This document shows, in pieces, positions 39,274 through 47,956 of a stretch of DNA of 64,000 bases. This DNA is from an uncultured Collinsella sp. GTDB taxonomy: Bacteria > Actinomycetota > Coriobacteriia > Coriobacteriales > Coriobacteriaceae. Where the stretch lies: positions 42,433 through 106,432 of the forward strand of contig URBQ01000001.1 in the NCBI GenBank assembly GCA_900546115.1, read 5' to 3'. A program made the translations under genes and the position numbers. Within the stretch, counting starts at the first letter, position 1, and every line of letters begins with the position of its first letter. Below the pieces are notes generated by a model. The model saw nothing but the letters and a program-made list of their open reading frames with translations, was not told the DNA's origin and made no database searches.

Positions 39274-40275
39274 GTGGACATTTCGTCGGACATTTTTTCT
39301 AGCAGGGGGCTGCTGCCTGCGAGGGTGCTCGGGGATGCGCCGGAGCGCGCCATCGAGGGCGAGGTTCGGATCGACATCAACGGGGACTCGGGCCTGCTCG
39401 AGATCGAGACCGAGTCGGGTGCCGGCTCGATGACGCTCGCCGAGCCGCTTCCCGGGATAATGATCTCGTTCAACGACTTCCATATGGAGCGCTGTGTCTC
39501 AGGGTTCTCCACCTCGGCAGAGGTCCTTTGCGTCGACTGGTGCGAGGAGGGGCGCCTCGAGCAGCCCATGGCGGGTGGGTCGTGCACCTACGTCGCAGCC
39601 GGGGACATCAAGGTCGACGACAGATCGAACCATTCCGGGGAGTTCCTGCTTCCCACGGGAAGATACCGAGGCGTCACGGTCACCTACGAGGTCGAGCGTG
39701 CCCAGAGGTCAATCCTCCGGGCGTTCGAGGGGTTTCCCGTCGACCTGCGCAGACTTCGTCGCAGATACTGCTTCGACGGGACCCCGTTCCTGCTCCACCG
39801 CTGCGAAGGAGCCGCGCACATATTCTCGGAGCTCAGCGTGACCCCGGAAAGAATCCGGAAGAGCTACTGCCAGATCAAGGCGCTCGAGCTCCTGCTGCTG
39901 CTCCACGTGCTCGACCCGCTCCCGGCAAACGGCATGGCGTACTTCCCGAAATCGCAGGTTGCTCGGGTCAAGCAAGTGAGGGACAACATCGCGCGCGACC
40001 TATCCTCGACGGTGACCGTCGAGGAGGCGGCAAGCCTCGCGCATATGCCGCTCACGACGTTCAAGGCGTGCTTCAAGGGCGTGTACGGATCCTCTCCCGC
40101 CGCGTACTTTCGGCGCCTCAAGATGGATCTCGCGGCTCAACTCCTCAGGGAGTCCGAGATGAAGGTGGCAGACATCGGGGCCGCGGTGGGCTACGACAGC
40201 CCGTCCAAGTTCTCCGCCGCCTTCAAGTCGACGTGGGGCGTCTCTCCCGCCGGCTATCGCCGCTCATTGCGGTAG
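39274..40275 (+). CDS. AraC-family regulator of the transport cluster
   Basis: 333 residues. N-terminal ~220 residues form a sensor domain without clear family; C-terminal double HTH (~235-333: VEEAASLAHMPLTTFKACFKGVYGSSPAAYFR and VADIGAAVGYDSPSKFSAAFKSTWGVSPAGYRR). This resembles the YbtA/PchR-like AraC regulators next to siderophore transporters, which respond to the imported metallophore. GTG 39274 follows GAGGAGG six bases upstream. It lies between the ECF genes and the half-ABC genes, so probably controls both. Confidence 0.85.
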   Translation: MDISSDIFSSRGLLPARVLGDAPERAIEGEVRIDINGDSGLLEIETESGAGSMTLAEPLPGIMISFNDFHMERCVSGFSTSAEVLCVDWCEEGRLEQPMAGGSCTYVAAGDIKVDDRSNHSGEFLLPTGRYRGVTVTYEVERAQRSILRAFEGFPVDLRRLRRRYCFDGTPFLLHRCEGAAHIFSELSVTPERIRKSYCQIKALELLLLLHVLDPLPANGMAYFPKSQVARVKQVRDNIARDLSSTVTVEEAASLAHMPLTTFKACFKGVYGSSPAAYFRRLKMDLAAQLLRESEMKVADIGAAVGYDSPSKFSAAFKSTWGVSPAGYRRSLR

Positions 40276-40291
40276 GCGCCGCCGTTTCCGA

Positions 40292-40318
40292 CCATCTGGG
40301 CGAGCGTCGCCCAGATGG
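40292..40318 (+). terminator. Hairpin after the AraC gene
   Basis: Perfect 12-bp stem CCATCTGGGCGA / TCGCCCAGATGG with a 3-base loop, 16 bp after the stop. No T-tract, so possibly an mRNA 3'-end stabiliser or weak terminator. Confidence 0.5.
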
Positions 40319-40354
40319 AGCTGAACCCCTCCCCCTCTGCCCAATAATAAGCCT

Positions 40355-40364
40355 AAGTTAACTT
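40355..40364. promoter_or_regulatory. AAGTTAACTT palindrome upstream of the ABC pair
   Basis: Perfect 10-bp dyad inside GCCTAAGTTAACTTCTATTG, 40 bp before the first ABC gene. The surrounding TAAGCCTAA resembles half of a DtxR/IdeR metal-repressor site. A related AGTTAGTCAACT occurs before the ECF operon near 36339. Metal control is a guess from these words. Confidence 0.3.
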
Positions 40365-40404
40365 CTATTGCCCGGTCATACGGGCAGGACGGGGATGTGA
40401 TGCT

Positions 40405-42201
40405 ATGGCTGGAACCGGCAGACACAGGGGCGAAGGGGGACGTTCCTGGCTGGGGACGCTCCTCTCGTACTCCGGGAGATGCAAAGGAAAGATGGCGCTT
40501 TCGCTCGCCGCGTCGATAGCGAGCGTCGGGACGGGATTCGTCCCCTTCTATGCGGTGTTCCGCATCGTAGAGGCGGCCATGGAGGGGCGGCTCACGTTCG
40601 AGATCGCAGCCCCATGGCTCTGCCTGGCCGCGGGATCGTATGTCGCAAGCAAGGCTCTCTTCGGCATTTCGACGCTCCTGTCCCACGTCTCCGCCTACAC
40701 CATCCTTGAGACGCTACGCCGGGACTTCATCGAAAAGCTGATGAGGGCGTCGCTCGGCACCGTTCAGGAAAAAAACATCGGTCAGATAAAGAACGTTTTT
40801 CTCGACAGAATCGAGGGGATCGAGGTCCCGCTCGCCCATATGATCCCCGAGCTTTCCGGGTCGACGCTCCTCGCCCTGGGGCTCGCGGCGTGGCTCGTGG
40901 CCATCGACTGGCGCATGGCGGCGGTCTGCCTCGCGTCCGTGCCCATAGGGCTTGGCATATTCGCGTCGAGCCTGAAGGAGTTCAACGCCAGGTACGCGGC
41001 GTACATGGCCGAGAGCAACCACGTGAACGGCGTGATCGTCGAGTACATCGAGGGCATCCAGGTAGTCAAGGCATTCAACCAGGCGAGCGACTCGTATCAG
41101 AAGTACGCGGACGCGGTCCGCAGCTTCAAGGACTACACAATGGGTTGGTTCCGATCTACGTGGGTCGGAATGAACCTCATGGCAAGCATCATGCCGACGA
41201 CGCTCCTGGGCGTGCTGCCCGTCGGTCTTTGGATGTACTTCGCGGGAGCGCTCGGTCCGTCGCAATTCGCGATGTGCGTGATTTTGGCGCTTGCCGTCGT
41301 TGACCCGATTATGAGGTTCACCTCGTTCGTCAACGGGGTGAAGTCCATGGAGTATGCCGTCGCGGACACGAAAGAGTTCCTCGACCTGCCCGAGCTCTCC
41401 GATCCCGCCGAGCGGGCGCTACCGCTCGATGCGTCGATCGAGATGAAAGATGTGAGGTTTGCCTACGACGAGGGCGACGATGTTCTCCATGGGGTGTCCC
41501 TCGCGATCCCGCAGGGCTCGTTCACCGCTCTGGTGGGCCCTTCTGGCTCGGGCAAGTCGACCATCGCCCGTCTTGTCGCGCGCCATTGGGACGTCTGCGG
41601 CGGATCGGTCTCCGTGGGCGGCGTGGATGTCCGCGAGATGCCCCTCGACCAGCTGTCCGAACTCGTGAGCTTCGTCGCCCAAGACAACTACCTCTTCGAT
41701 GCCACGATCCGGGAGAACATCCGTCTCGGTCGACCGCAGGCGACGGACGAGGAGGTCGCCGAGGCCGCCAGGGCTGCTTGCTGCGACGAGTTCGTGTCGA
41801 AGCTCCCGCAAGGCTATGACGCGCAAGCCGGTGCGGCTGGCGGCGCCCTTTCCGGTGGGGAGCGCCAGCGTATCTCGATAGCCCGCGCGATCCTCAAAGA
41901 CGCGCCGATCGTCCTGCTCGACGAGGCCACCGCGTTCACCGATCCAGAGAACGAGGACAAGATCCAGCGCTCCATCGCGAGACTCTCGGCCGGAAAGACG
42001 CTTGTGGTCATAGCCCATCGGCTCTCGACGATCACGGCTGCAGACAACATCATCGTTATCGACAAGGGCTCGATCGTCGACCAAGGGACCCATGACGACC
42101 TTCTCGCAAAATGCCCGCTCTACGAGCGCATGTGGAGGGCGCACATCGGAGCGAGGGACTGGGCGGCTGGATCGAATGACCAGAAAGGGGGTTCCCGATG
42201 A
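40405..42201 (+). CDS. Half-ABC transporter, YbtP/IrtA type
   Basis: 598 residues: six-helix membrane domain (~25-310), then ATPase (~345-580) with GPSGSGKSTIAR (Walker A), SFVAQDNYLFDATIRENI (Q-loop), LSGGERQRISIARAI (signature) and IVLLDEATAFTDPENE (Walker B). Despite the exporter fold, this subfamily includes the siderophore importers YbtPQ and IrtAB. ATG 40405 has a modest ribosome-binding site (GGGGA). Its stop overlaps the next start (ATGA), so the two subunits are made together and probably form a heterodimer. Confidence 0.88.
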   Translation: MAGTGRHRGEGGRSWLGTLLSYSGRCKGKMALSLAASIASVGTGFVPFYAVFRIVEAAMEGRLTFEIAAPWLCLAAGSYVASKALFGISTLLSHVSAYTILETLRRDFIEKLMRASLGTVQEKNIGQIKNVFLDRIEGIEVPLAHMIPELSGSTLLALGLAAWLVAIDWRMAAVCLASVPIGLGIFASSLKEFNARYAAYMAESNHVNGVIVEYIEGIQVVKAFNQASDSYQKYADAVRSFKDYTMGWFRSTWVGMNLMASIMPTTLLGVLPVGLWMYFAGALGPSQFAMCVILALAVVDPIMRFTSFVNGVKSMEYAVADTKEFLDLPELSDPAERALPLDASIEMKDVRFAYDEGDDVLHGVSLAIPQGSFTALVGPSGSGKSTIARLVARHWDVCGGSVSVGGVDVREMPLDQLSELVSFVAQDNYLFDATIRENIRLGRPQATDEEVAEAARAACCDEFVSKLPQGYDAQAGAAGGALSGGERQRISIARAILKDAPIVLLDEATAFTDPENEDKIQRSIARLSAGKTLVVIAHRLSTITAADNIIVIDKGSIVDQGTHDDLLAKCPLYERMWRAHIGARDWAAGSNDQKGGSR

Positions 42202-44045
42202 TCAAGGCTCTCATGAGAATCGTCCGCTGGACCGGCCCTTACAAGAAAAGACTCATCCTGGGCTGCGTCTGCTCGTTCTTCATGACGTGGGCAACGGCCA
42301 CGCCCGTGATGCTCGCGGCCTGGCTGCTCGCCCGTGTTGCGGAGGATGCGCGCGGCATCCAGGAGCTTGACCCGTCGTGGGTCTGGTGGTCGCTTCTGGC
42401 GCTCATCGCCTGCATAGGCTTGCGCTTCATCCTGACATACGGGAAGAACCGGTTGCAGGAGTCAATCGGATACGAGGTGGCGCTTGAGGATCGTATCAAA
42501 ATCGGTAACGTCTTGAAGCGCGTCCCACTCGGCTATTTCGATGAGGTCAAGACGGGCGACATACTGGTGACGGCGACCACGGAACTGGGCATCTTGGAGC
42601 TTCAGGGCATGAAGATGGTCGACGCAGTGATCAACGGCTACGTAAACCTTGCCGCAGTTGTGGCGTTCCTCTTCATTCTCGAGCCGATGGCCGGATTTGC
42701 CGCCCTCGCCGGCACCGTCGTATCCTGCCTCGCACTCACGGCGATGAATAGGGTCTCGAAGCGCCTGGCGCCGAGGGCGCATGCGGAGACCGAACAACTC
42801 GCTGGGGATATCGTCGAGTACGTCCGGGGGCTCGGAACGGCGAAGTCGTACGGCCATGGAGGGGCCGCGATGCGGCCCCTCCTGGCAACGATAAGGAGGC
42901 TGAAGGAGGCACGCATCGCGATCGAGTTCGGCTTCACGCCTCGCAATCTCATCCACCTTGTTGCGTTCAAGTTGGCGAGCGTCGGTGTCGTGGCGTCTGC
43001 CGTGTGGGGATATGCGAACGGCGGCATCGAGCTTTGGATGCTCCTTGCCCTCTGCGCATTCTCGTTCACCGTGTTCTCCGGCGTCGAGCGCGTGAACGAT
43101 TCCGCCCACATGCTTGGCGATCTCGATGACATCATGAACCGTATCGACGCCATAGAGAACGCCCCCTACATCGATTCCGACGGCCGAGACGTCTCCCTTA
43201 CTGAGCATGGTATCGAGCTGCGAGGCGTCTCGTTCTCGTACGGTTGCGAATCGGGCACGAAGGTACTGTCGGACGTGTCGTGCAACATTCCGGAGAAGAC
43301 GACGTGCGCCATCGTGGGCCCGAGCGGATCGGGCAAGACGACGTTCGCCAACCTCATGATGCGCTTCTGGGATGTCGACGAGGGCTCGATCCTTGTCGGG
43401 GAGCATGACGTGCGAGAGTTGACCTGCGATAGCCTTCTGAGGAACTTCTCGGCGGTTTTCCAGAACGTCTACCTGTTCAACGACACCATCGAGAACAACA
43501 TTCGCTTCGGGCGCCCGGGCGCTACGCACGAAGAGGTCGTCGAGGCGGCGCGCAGGGCGCGAGTCGACGAGTTCGTCCGCGAGCTTCCGGATGGTTACGA
43601 AACCTTGGTGGGCGAGGCCGGGGGCGCCCTCTCCGGTGGCCAAAAGCAGCGTATCTCCATCGCCAGGGCGCTGCTCAAGGACGCCCCGATCGTGATTCTC
43701 GACGAGGCGACGGCGAGCATCGACCCAGAGAACGAGTCCCTCATACAGGGAGCGTTTTCCGAGCTCACGCGGGGGAAGACAGTGGTCGTCATTGCCCACC
43801 GCCTCGCAACCATAGAGAGCGCCGACCAGATCCTCGTCGTCGAGGGCGGCAGGATCGTGCAGCGCGGCACGCACGAGGAGCTACTCGGTCAGGAAGGGAC
43901 GTATCGCCGGTTCGTCGAGATTCGTGGTCGCGTGGAGGGCTGGCGCATAGGCGAGGAGGCCGTCGCCGACATGATGGCGCGCAGCGGGACGAGGTCGGAT
44001 GCGGGGCCGATCAACAGCATGCCGACGGGAAGGCAGCCGGCATAG
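42198..44045 (+). CDS. Half-ABC transporter, YbtQ/IrtB type, altered C terminus
   Basis: 615 residues: membrane domain (~10-310) and ATPase (~335-575) with GPSGSGKTTFANL, FSAVFQNVYLFNDTIENNI, LSGGQKQRISIARALL and IVILDEATASIDPENE. Heterodimer partner of the preceding protein. The last ~30 residues (from about RIGEEAVADMMARSG) are read antisense through a fragment that on the minus strand encodes an MFS-like segment (GRVFGLASTIYAGCLPVGMLLIGPASDL). The natural C terminus has therefore been replaced by foreign DNA; the catalytic core is intact. Confidence 0.88.
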   Translation: MIKALMRIVRWTGPYKKRLILGCVCSFFMTWATATPVMLAAWLLARVAEDARGIQELDPSWVWWSLLALIACIGLRFILTYGKNRLQESIGYEVALEDRIKIGNVLKRVPLGYFDEVKTGDILVTATTELGILELQGMKMVDAVINGYVNLAAVVAFLFILEPMAGFAALAGTVVSCLALTAMNRVSKRLAPRAHAETEQLAGDIVEYVRGLGTAKSYGHGGAAMRPLLATIRRLKEARIAIEFGFTPRNLIHLVAFKLASVGVVASAVWGYANGGIELWMLLALCAFSFTVFSGVERVNDSAHMLGDLDDIMNRIDAIENAPYIDSDGRDVSLTEHGIELRGVSFSYGCESGTKVLSDVSCNIPEKTTCAIVGPSGSGKTTFANLMMRFWDVDEGSILVGEHDVRELTCDSLLRNFSAVFQNVYLFNDTIENNIRFGRPGATHEEVVEAARRARVDEFVRELPDGYETLVGEAGGALSGGQKQRISIARALLKDAPIVILDEATASIDPENESLIQGAFSELTRGKTVVVIAHRLATIESADQILVVEGGRIVQRGTHEELLGQEGTYRRFVEIRGRVEGWRIGEEAVADMMARSGTRSDAGPINSMPTGRQPA

Positions 44046-44092
44046 ATGGTGCTCGCCAGGCCGAACACCCTTCCGCGCATAGCCGAGTCGGC
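43960..44092 (-). pseudogene. MFS-transporter gene fragment
   Basis: Minus-strand reading gives AMRGRVFGLASTIYAGCLPV, GMLLIGPASDLVPLRAI, resembling a mid-protein helix pair of a drug-type major-facilitator transporter. No start or remainder is present. It overlaps the 3' end of the ABC gene. Confidence 0.45.
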
Positions 44093-44099
44093 GCCCGCC

Positions 44100-44222
44100 T
44101 CCGCCCTCGAGGAGATGACGCGCGTCGAGGTCGCCGCCCGGGAGGTCAGGATCACCAGCCAGCGCATACGGTCGTCGGGGTTCCCCTACGTCAAGGGGCT
44201 GGCGGACTTCGACTGGGACTTT
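44100..44222 (+). pseudogene. IS21 IstB (helper ATPase) fragment
   Basis: Reads EEMTRVEVAAREVRITSQRI then RSSGFPYVKGLADFDWDF, matching the N-terminal region of IstB proteins (RRIRxAxFPxxKTLxxFDF). Nothing of the Walker-motif ATPase domain follows; the sequence passes into the IS3 remnant. Confidence 0.5.
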
Positions 44223-44235
44223 GGATTGGCAACAC

Positions 44236-44935
44236 CTATTTGGACGATTCCGGGAGGGACAGCCCCGCCTTCCTGAACTCGACCGGCGACATGTAGCCCA
44301 GCGTCGAGTGGATCCTGAAGTTGTCGTACCGGTGCACGTAGTCCGAGAGCTTGGCCCGGAGCTCGCGCGTCGTGCCGAACGTCTCGCGGTGGACGAGCTC
44401 GGCCCTCGGTATCCCGTCGGCCGACTCGTCGACGGCGTTGTCGTGGGGGCAGCCCTCGGCCGACAGCGACCTCTCTATGCCGAGGGCCTCGAGCATCAGG
44501 TCGATCTCGGCGTTGTCGAACTCGCTGCCGCGGTCCGTGTGGAATACCTCGATGCCCGCGCTGCGCCGACACGGGGCAGCGGCCCCCGTTGGCCGCCATG
44601 GCCCTCACTTCCGAGCGTATACCGGCGCCGCTCGTCTAAAGACGTCGACCTCCATCCGGAGCCTGCGGTTCTCGCGCTTGGGCTCCAGGATCCGGTTCTA
44701 CTCGGGCGTGCGGTTGTCGGCGGCGCGCGGCGAGCCGGTCGCGTTTATCGGCTTGACCCGCCTCTCCACGGTGCTCTTGCCGAGGCCGCACTCGTCCATG
44801 GCCTCGCGCCTGGGCTTTCCGGCGTTGTGGAGATCGACTATCTTCCTCTTGAACTCGTCAGTGAAATGCCTCGGTCTGGGGCCGGTCGAGGCCGAGCCCC
44901 CGGTCCGGCTGGGATAGCATGTCGCTGCGGGCCAT
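44236..44935 (-). pseudogene. Degraded IS3-family transposase (OrfA and OrfB remnants)
   Basis: OrfB part (about 44600-44236): VFHTDRGSEFDNAEIDLMLE, then NAVDESADGIPRAELVHRET and DNFRIHSTLGYMSPVEF, the second half of an rve integrase including the last two acidic catalytic residues. The first Asp and N-terminal half are missing. OrfA part (about 44930-44630): an HTH region FTDEFKRKIVDLHNAGKPRR in a frame different from its apparent start at 44934, with an in-frame stop near 44703. Several disabling changes, so inactive. With the remnant at 35826 it brackets the transport cluster. Confidence 0.75.
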
Positions 44936-45078
44936 CGTCTTTCCTCTCGTCGAATATCTAGGCGCTGACGATTCTAGGCGATGGCCCTCTCTTGCTTCTT
45001 GCACCTCGATTGTGCGCGCTACCCCCAGCGGGCCCGGATCGAGCGATTCGGGACCGCTTTTGGGGCCTGCCGGAAACC

Positions 45079-45291
45079 CAGTGGTCAAAAAAGGCCAAAT
45101 ATGAGTACTGTTACCAGTTTAGTGGCAGCCAAATGGCCTCAAAAATCGGTGCCAGAGGCCAAAAGTGCATCGATTTTCGTTCTCCAGAGTCGCGATCGGG
45201 CTCCAAACAAGGCGATTTTGCTGCTCTGGACTGGAAAATCGCTGCTACTAATTTGGTGACAGTACTCATATTTGGCCCTTTTTGACCACTG
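45079..45291. mobile_element. 213-bp MITE-like element with 51-bp terminal inverted repeats
   Basis: Arms 45079-45129 and 45241-45291 are reverse complements with about five mismatches (tip CAGTGGTCAAAAAAGGCCAA). The interior also pairs partly (GATTTTC...CCAGAG against CTCTGG...GAAAATC), so the whole can fold into one long hairpin. No ORF of note. It is either a non-autonomous transposable element or a structured RNA. From 45292 to the nad operator nothing else is recognised. Confidence 0.65.
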
Positions 45292-45410
45292 CCCCTTGGT
45301 CCAGGACAAAACGGGCTGCTCGAATCATGGGGCGGGTCCTTTTTCGGCTGTCCTCAGCTTGCCAGTTCGAAAATGGACCCGCTCCAAGATTGAATCTTTA
45401 TTCCAACTTT

Positions 45411-45454
45411 ACACCTGGCTTTACAGCTGTCTTGTCAGCTGTAAAGCCAGGTGT
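45411..45454. promoter_or_regulatory. Nested palindrome, probable NiaR operator of nadABC
   Basis: Two 19-base arms (ACACCTGGCTTTACAGCTG and its exact complement) around TCTTGT. It contains the inner dyad ACAGCTGTCTTGTCAGCTGT and outer ACACCTG/CAGGTGT, words like the reported ACAGGTGT-type NiaR sites. It lies 41 bp before nadA, and niaR is the last gene of the operon, so feedback repression by niacin is likely. Confidence 0.6.
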
Positions 45455-45495
45455 CATACTAAAGCCCCAAGATTCGCCAAAAGAGAGGGGCCTTG

Positions 45496-46521
45496 ATGGC
45501 ACAGAGCGCGAACATGGATGCGTCGGAGCTTGCACGCGATATCGCGGCCGGCCTAGCATCGGCAACGACGGCAACGGAGCGCGCGGCATTGGTGCCCGCA
45601 GAGCTCGTCGAGGCCATTCAGCAACTAAAAACCCAACGTGACGCGGTGATTTTGGCGCACTACTATGTGGCGCCCGAGGTCCAAGCCGTTGCCGATTACG
45701 TCGGCGACAGCTTCTACCTGGCAAAGCTCGCCAAAAGCTTGCCGCAGCAGACCATCGTGCTGTGCGGCGTGGAGTTTATGGGCGAGAGCGCCAAGCTGCT
45801 CAACCCCACCAAGACCGTGCTGCTGCCCGAGCCGGGCGCGGATTGCCCCATGGCTCACATGGTCAAGCGTGAGACGGTCGACGCGGCGCGCGCCGAGTAC
45901 GGCGACGACCTTGCCGTGGTCTGCTACGTCAACTCGACGGTCGAGATCAAGAGCTGGAGTGATGTGTGCGTCACCAGCTCCAACGCCGTCAAGATCGTGT
46001 CCGAGCTGCCGCAGCAGCACGTCCTGTTCATCCCCGATCAAAACCTGGGCCGCTTTGTAGCCGAGCAGGTGCCGCAAAAGCACGTCATCCTCAACAATGG
46101 CTATTGCCCACGCCATCACATCATCACCGTCGAGCAGATCGTCGATGCGCAGGAGGCGCATCCCGACGCGCTCGTGCTGGCGCACCCCGAGTGCAAGGCC
46201 GACGTCCTTGCCGAGGCCGACTACATCGGCTCCACCGCCGGCATCATCAAGTATGCCGAGGAGTCGGACGCGAGCGAGTTCATCATCGTGACGGTTCGCG
46301 GCGTGCTCTACGAGCTCGAGCGCCGTTGCCAAGGCACCGGCAAAAAGTTCTATTTCCCCGCGGTGCAGCCCACCTGCGTCAACATGGACCTCATCACGCT
46401 CGAAAAGCTCGTGCGCTGCCTGGAGACGGGCGAGGGCGAAGTGCAGATCGGCGTGTCGGACGAGGCTGCCGACCAGGCCAAGCTCACGCTCGATCGTATG
46501 CTCGAGTACGCAGCACGCTAG
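45496..46521 (+). CDS. nadA: Quinolinate synthase
   Basis: 341 residues. Condenses iminoaspartate with dihydroxyacetone phosphate to quinolinate; needs a [4Fe-4S] cluster. Seen: ILAHYYVAPEVQAVADYVGDS, IVLCGVEFMGESAKLLNP (first cluster Cys), AHPECKADVLAEADYIGSTAG (second) and FPAVQPTCVNMDLITLEKL (third). Three repeats of the NadA fold are covered. ATG 45496 follows GAGAGGGG; TTG one codon earlier is less likely. First gene of nadABC-niaR. Confidence 0.95.
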   Translation: MAQSANMDASELARDIAAGLASATTATERAALVPAELVEAIQQLKTQRDAVILAHYYVAPEVQAVADYVGDSFYLAKLAKSLPQQTIVLCGVEFMGESAKLLNPTKTVLLPEPGADCPMAHMVKRETVDAARAEYGDDLAVVCYVNSTVEIKSWSDVCVTSSNAVKIVSELPQQHVLFIPDQNLGRFVAEQVPQKHVILNNGYCPRHHIITVEQIVDAQEAHPDALVLAHPECKADVLAEADYIGSTAGIIKYAEESDASEFIIVTVRGVLYELERRCQGTGKKFYFPAVQPTCVNMDLITLEKLVRCLETGEGEVQIGVSDEAADQAKLTLDRMLEYAAR

Positions 46522-46576
46522 AACAATGTGGCATGAGGGATGGTCCCTTATGTCACATTCAAGGGAGAGGATTCCT

Positions 46577-47953
46577 GTGGAAACCAAGCAATACCCCGAC
46601 ATGGAGTGCGACGTTGTCATTGCCGGCTGCGGCGTAGCGGGCCTGTACGCGGCCCTCAACCTGCCGACAAGCACGCGCGTGATCATGCTCTCCAAGGGCG
46701 CCGTTGACGAGTGCGATTCGATGCTCGCGCAGGGCGGCATCTGCGTGCTGCCCGAAGGCTCGGACTACGATGCCTTCTTTGAGGACACCATGCACGCCGG
46801 TCATTACGAGAACCGCCGTGAGAGCGTCGACATCATGATCCGTTCGAGCCGCTCGGTCATCAATGACCTGCTGGCCATGGGCGTGGACTTTGAGCGCAAG
46901 GCCGACGGCAGCCTCGACTTTACCCGCGAGGGCGCGCACAGTCGCCCGCGCATTGCCTTCCATGCCGACATTACGGGCAAGGAGATCACGACCAAGCTGC
47001 TCCAGGCCGTGCGCAAGCTGGATAACGTGCAGATTCTGGAGCACGTGGCCATGACCGACATCCTGACTGCCGAGCGTGACGGCGCCACGGTATGCACCGG
47101 CGTCGTCGCCGTTCCCGTGGACGAGGACAACTCGGTTCGTCCCGCCGACGAGTTGGCAAATGCCGCCGAGGGCGTGCATGCCGGCGAGCCATTTAAGATC
47201 CATGCCCGCCACACGCTGTGGGCAACGGGCGGCATCGGCGGCGTATACGACCACTCGACCAACTATCCGCAGCTCACGGGCGATGCCTGCTATATCGCTC
47301 AGGAGCATGGCATTAAGATGGAGCACTTGGACTACGTGCAGATCCATCCCACGGGGCTGTTCTCGCCGCAGCCGGGTCGCACCTTCCTGATCAGCGAGAG
47401 CTGCCGCGGCGAGGGCGCAGTTTTACTCAACGCCGCCGGCGAACGCTTTACTGACGAGCTTCAGCCGCGCGATGTGGTCGCTGTCGCTATTCGCGAGCAG
47501 ATGAAGCTCGACGGCACCGAGCACGAGTGGCTGAGCTTTGCCCCCGTCGAGCGCGACGTGGTGACCGGGCACTTTGCCAACATCCGCGCGCGCTGCCTGG
47601 AGGACGGTCGCGACATCTTGGACGAGCCCATTCCCGTTACGCCCACGCAGCACTACTTTATGGGCGGCGTGTGGGTCGACAAGGACGGCCGCACCTCGAT
47701 GCCCGAGCTCTACGCCGCCGGCGAGACGGCCTGCAACGGCGTTCACGGCAAGAACCGCCTGGCTTCTAACAGCCTGCTCGAGGCGCTGGTCTGGGGTCGC
47801 CGTGCCGCCTGGTACATGCGTACCGGCGAGTCGCTGGCCGTGGAGCAGGCGGGCGAACCCGCGCTCGATGGCCGCCATCGCGCCCTGAGCGCCGACACCC
47901 TGGCAATCGATGATTTGGCCCGTGCCGCCGGCACGCAGGCCGTGGAGGAGTAG
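46577..47953 (+). CDS. nadB: L-aspartate oxidase
   Basis: 458 residues. FAD enzyme producing iminoaspartate for NadA. N-terminal dinucleotide motif DVVIAGCGVAGLYAALNLP, then SMLAQGGICVLP, HTLWATGGIGGVYDHSTNYP, QIHPTGLFSPQPGRTFLISE and PVTPTQHYFMGGVWVDKDGRTSMPELYAAGETACNGVHGKNRLASNS. It is about 70-80 residues shorter than E. coli NadB, lacking most of the C-terminal helical domain, as in some anaerobes. GTG 46577 is chosen because GGGAGAGG lies seven bases before it; the frame also opens at 46526. Confidence 0.92.
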   Translation: METKQYPDMECDVVIAGCGVAGLYAALNLPTSTRVIMLSKGAVDECDSMLAQGGICVLPEGSDYDAFFEDTMHAGHYENRRESVDIMIRSSRSVINDLLAMGVDFERKADGSLDFTREGAHSRPRIAFHADITGKEITTKLLQAVRKLDNVQILEHVAMTDILTAERDGATVCTGVVAVPVDEDNSVRPADELANAAEGVHAGEPFKIHARHTLWATGGIGGVYDHSTNYPQLTGDACYIAQEHGIKMEHLDYVQIHPTGLFSPQPGRTFLISESCRGEGAVLLNAAGERFTDELQPRDVVAVAIREQMKLDGTEHEWLSFAPVERDVVTGHFANIRARCLEDGRDILDEPIPVTPTQHYFMGGVWVDKDGRTSMPELYAAGETACNGVHGKNRLASNSLLEALVWGRRAAWYMRTGESLAVEQAGEPALDGRHRALSADTLAIDDLARAAGTQAVEE

Positions 47954-47956
47954 ACC

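Noticed and set aside
37510..39483. 657-codon minus-strand open frame
   Set aside because: Antisense to the EcfT/EcfA genes, which have clear motifs and coupled starts.
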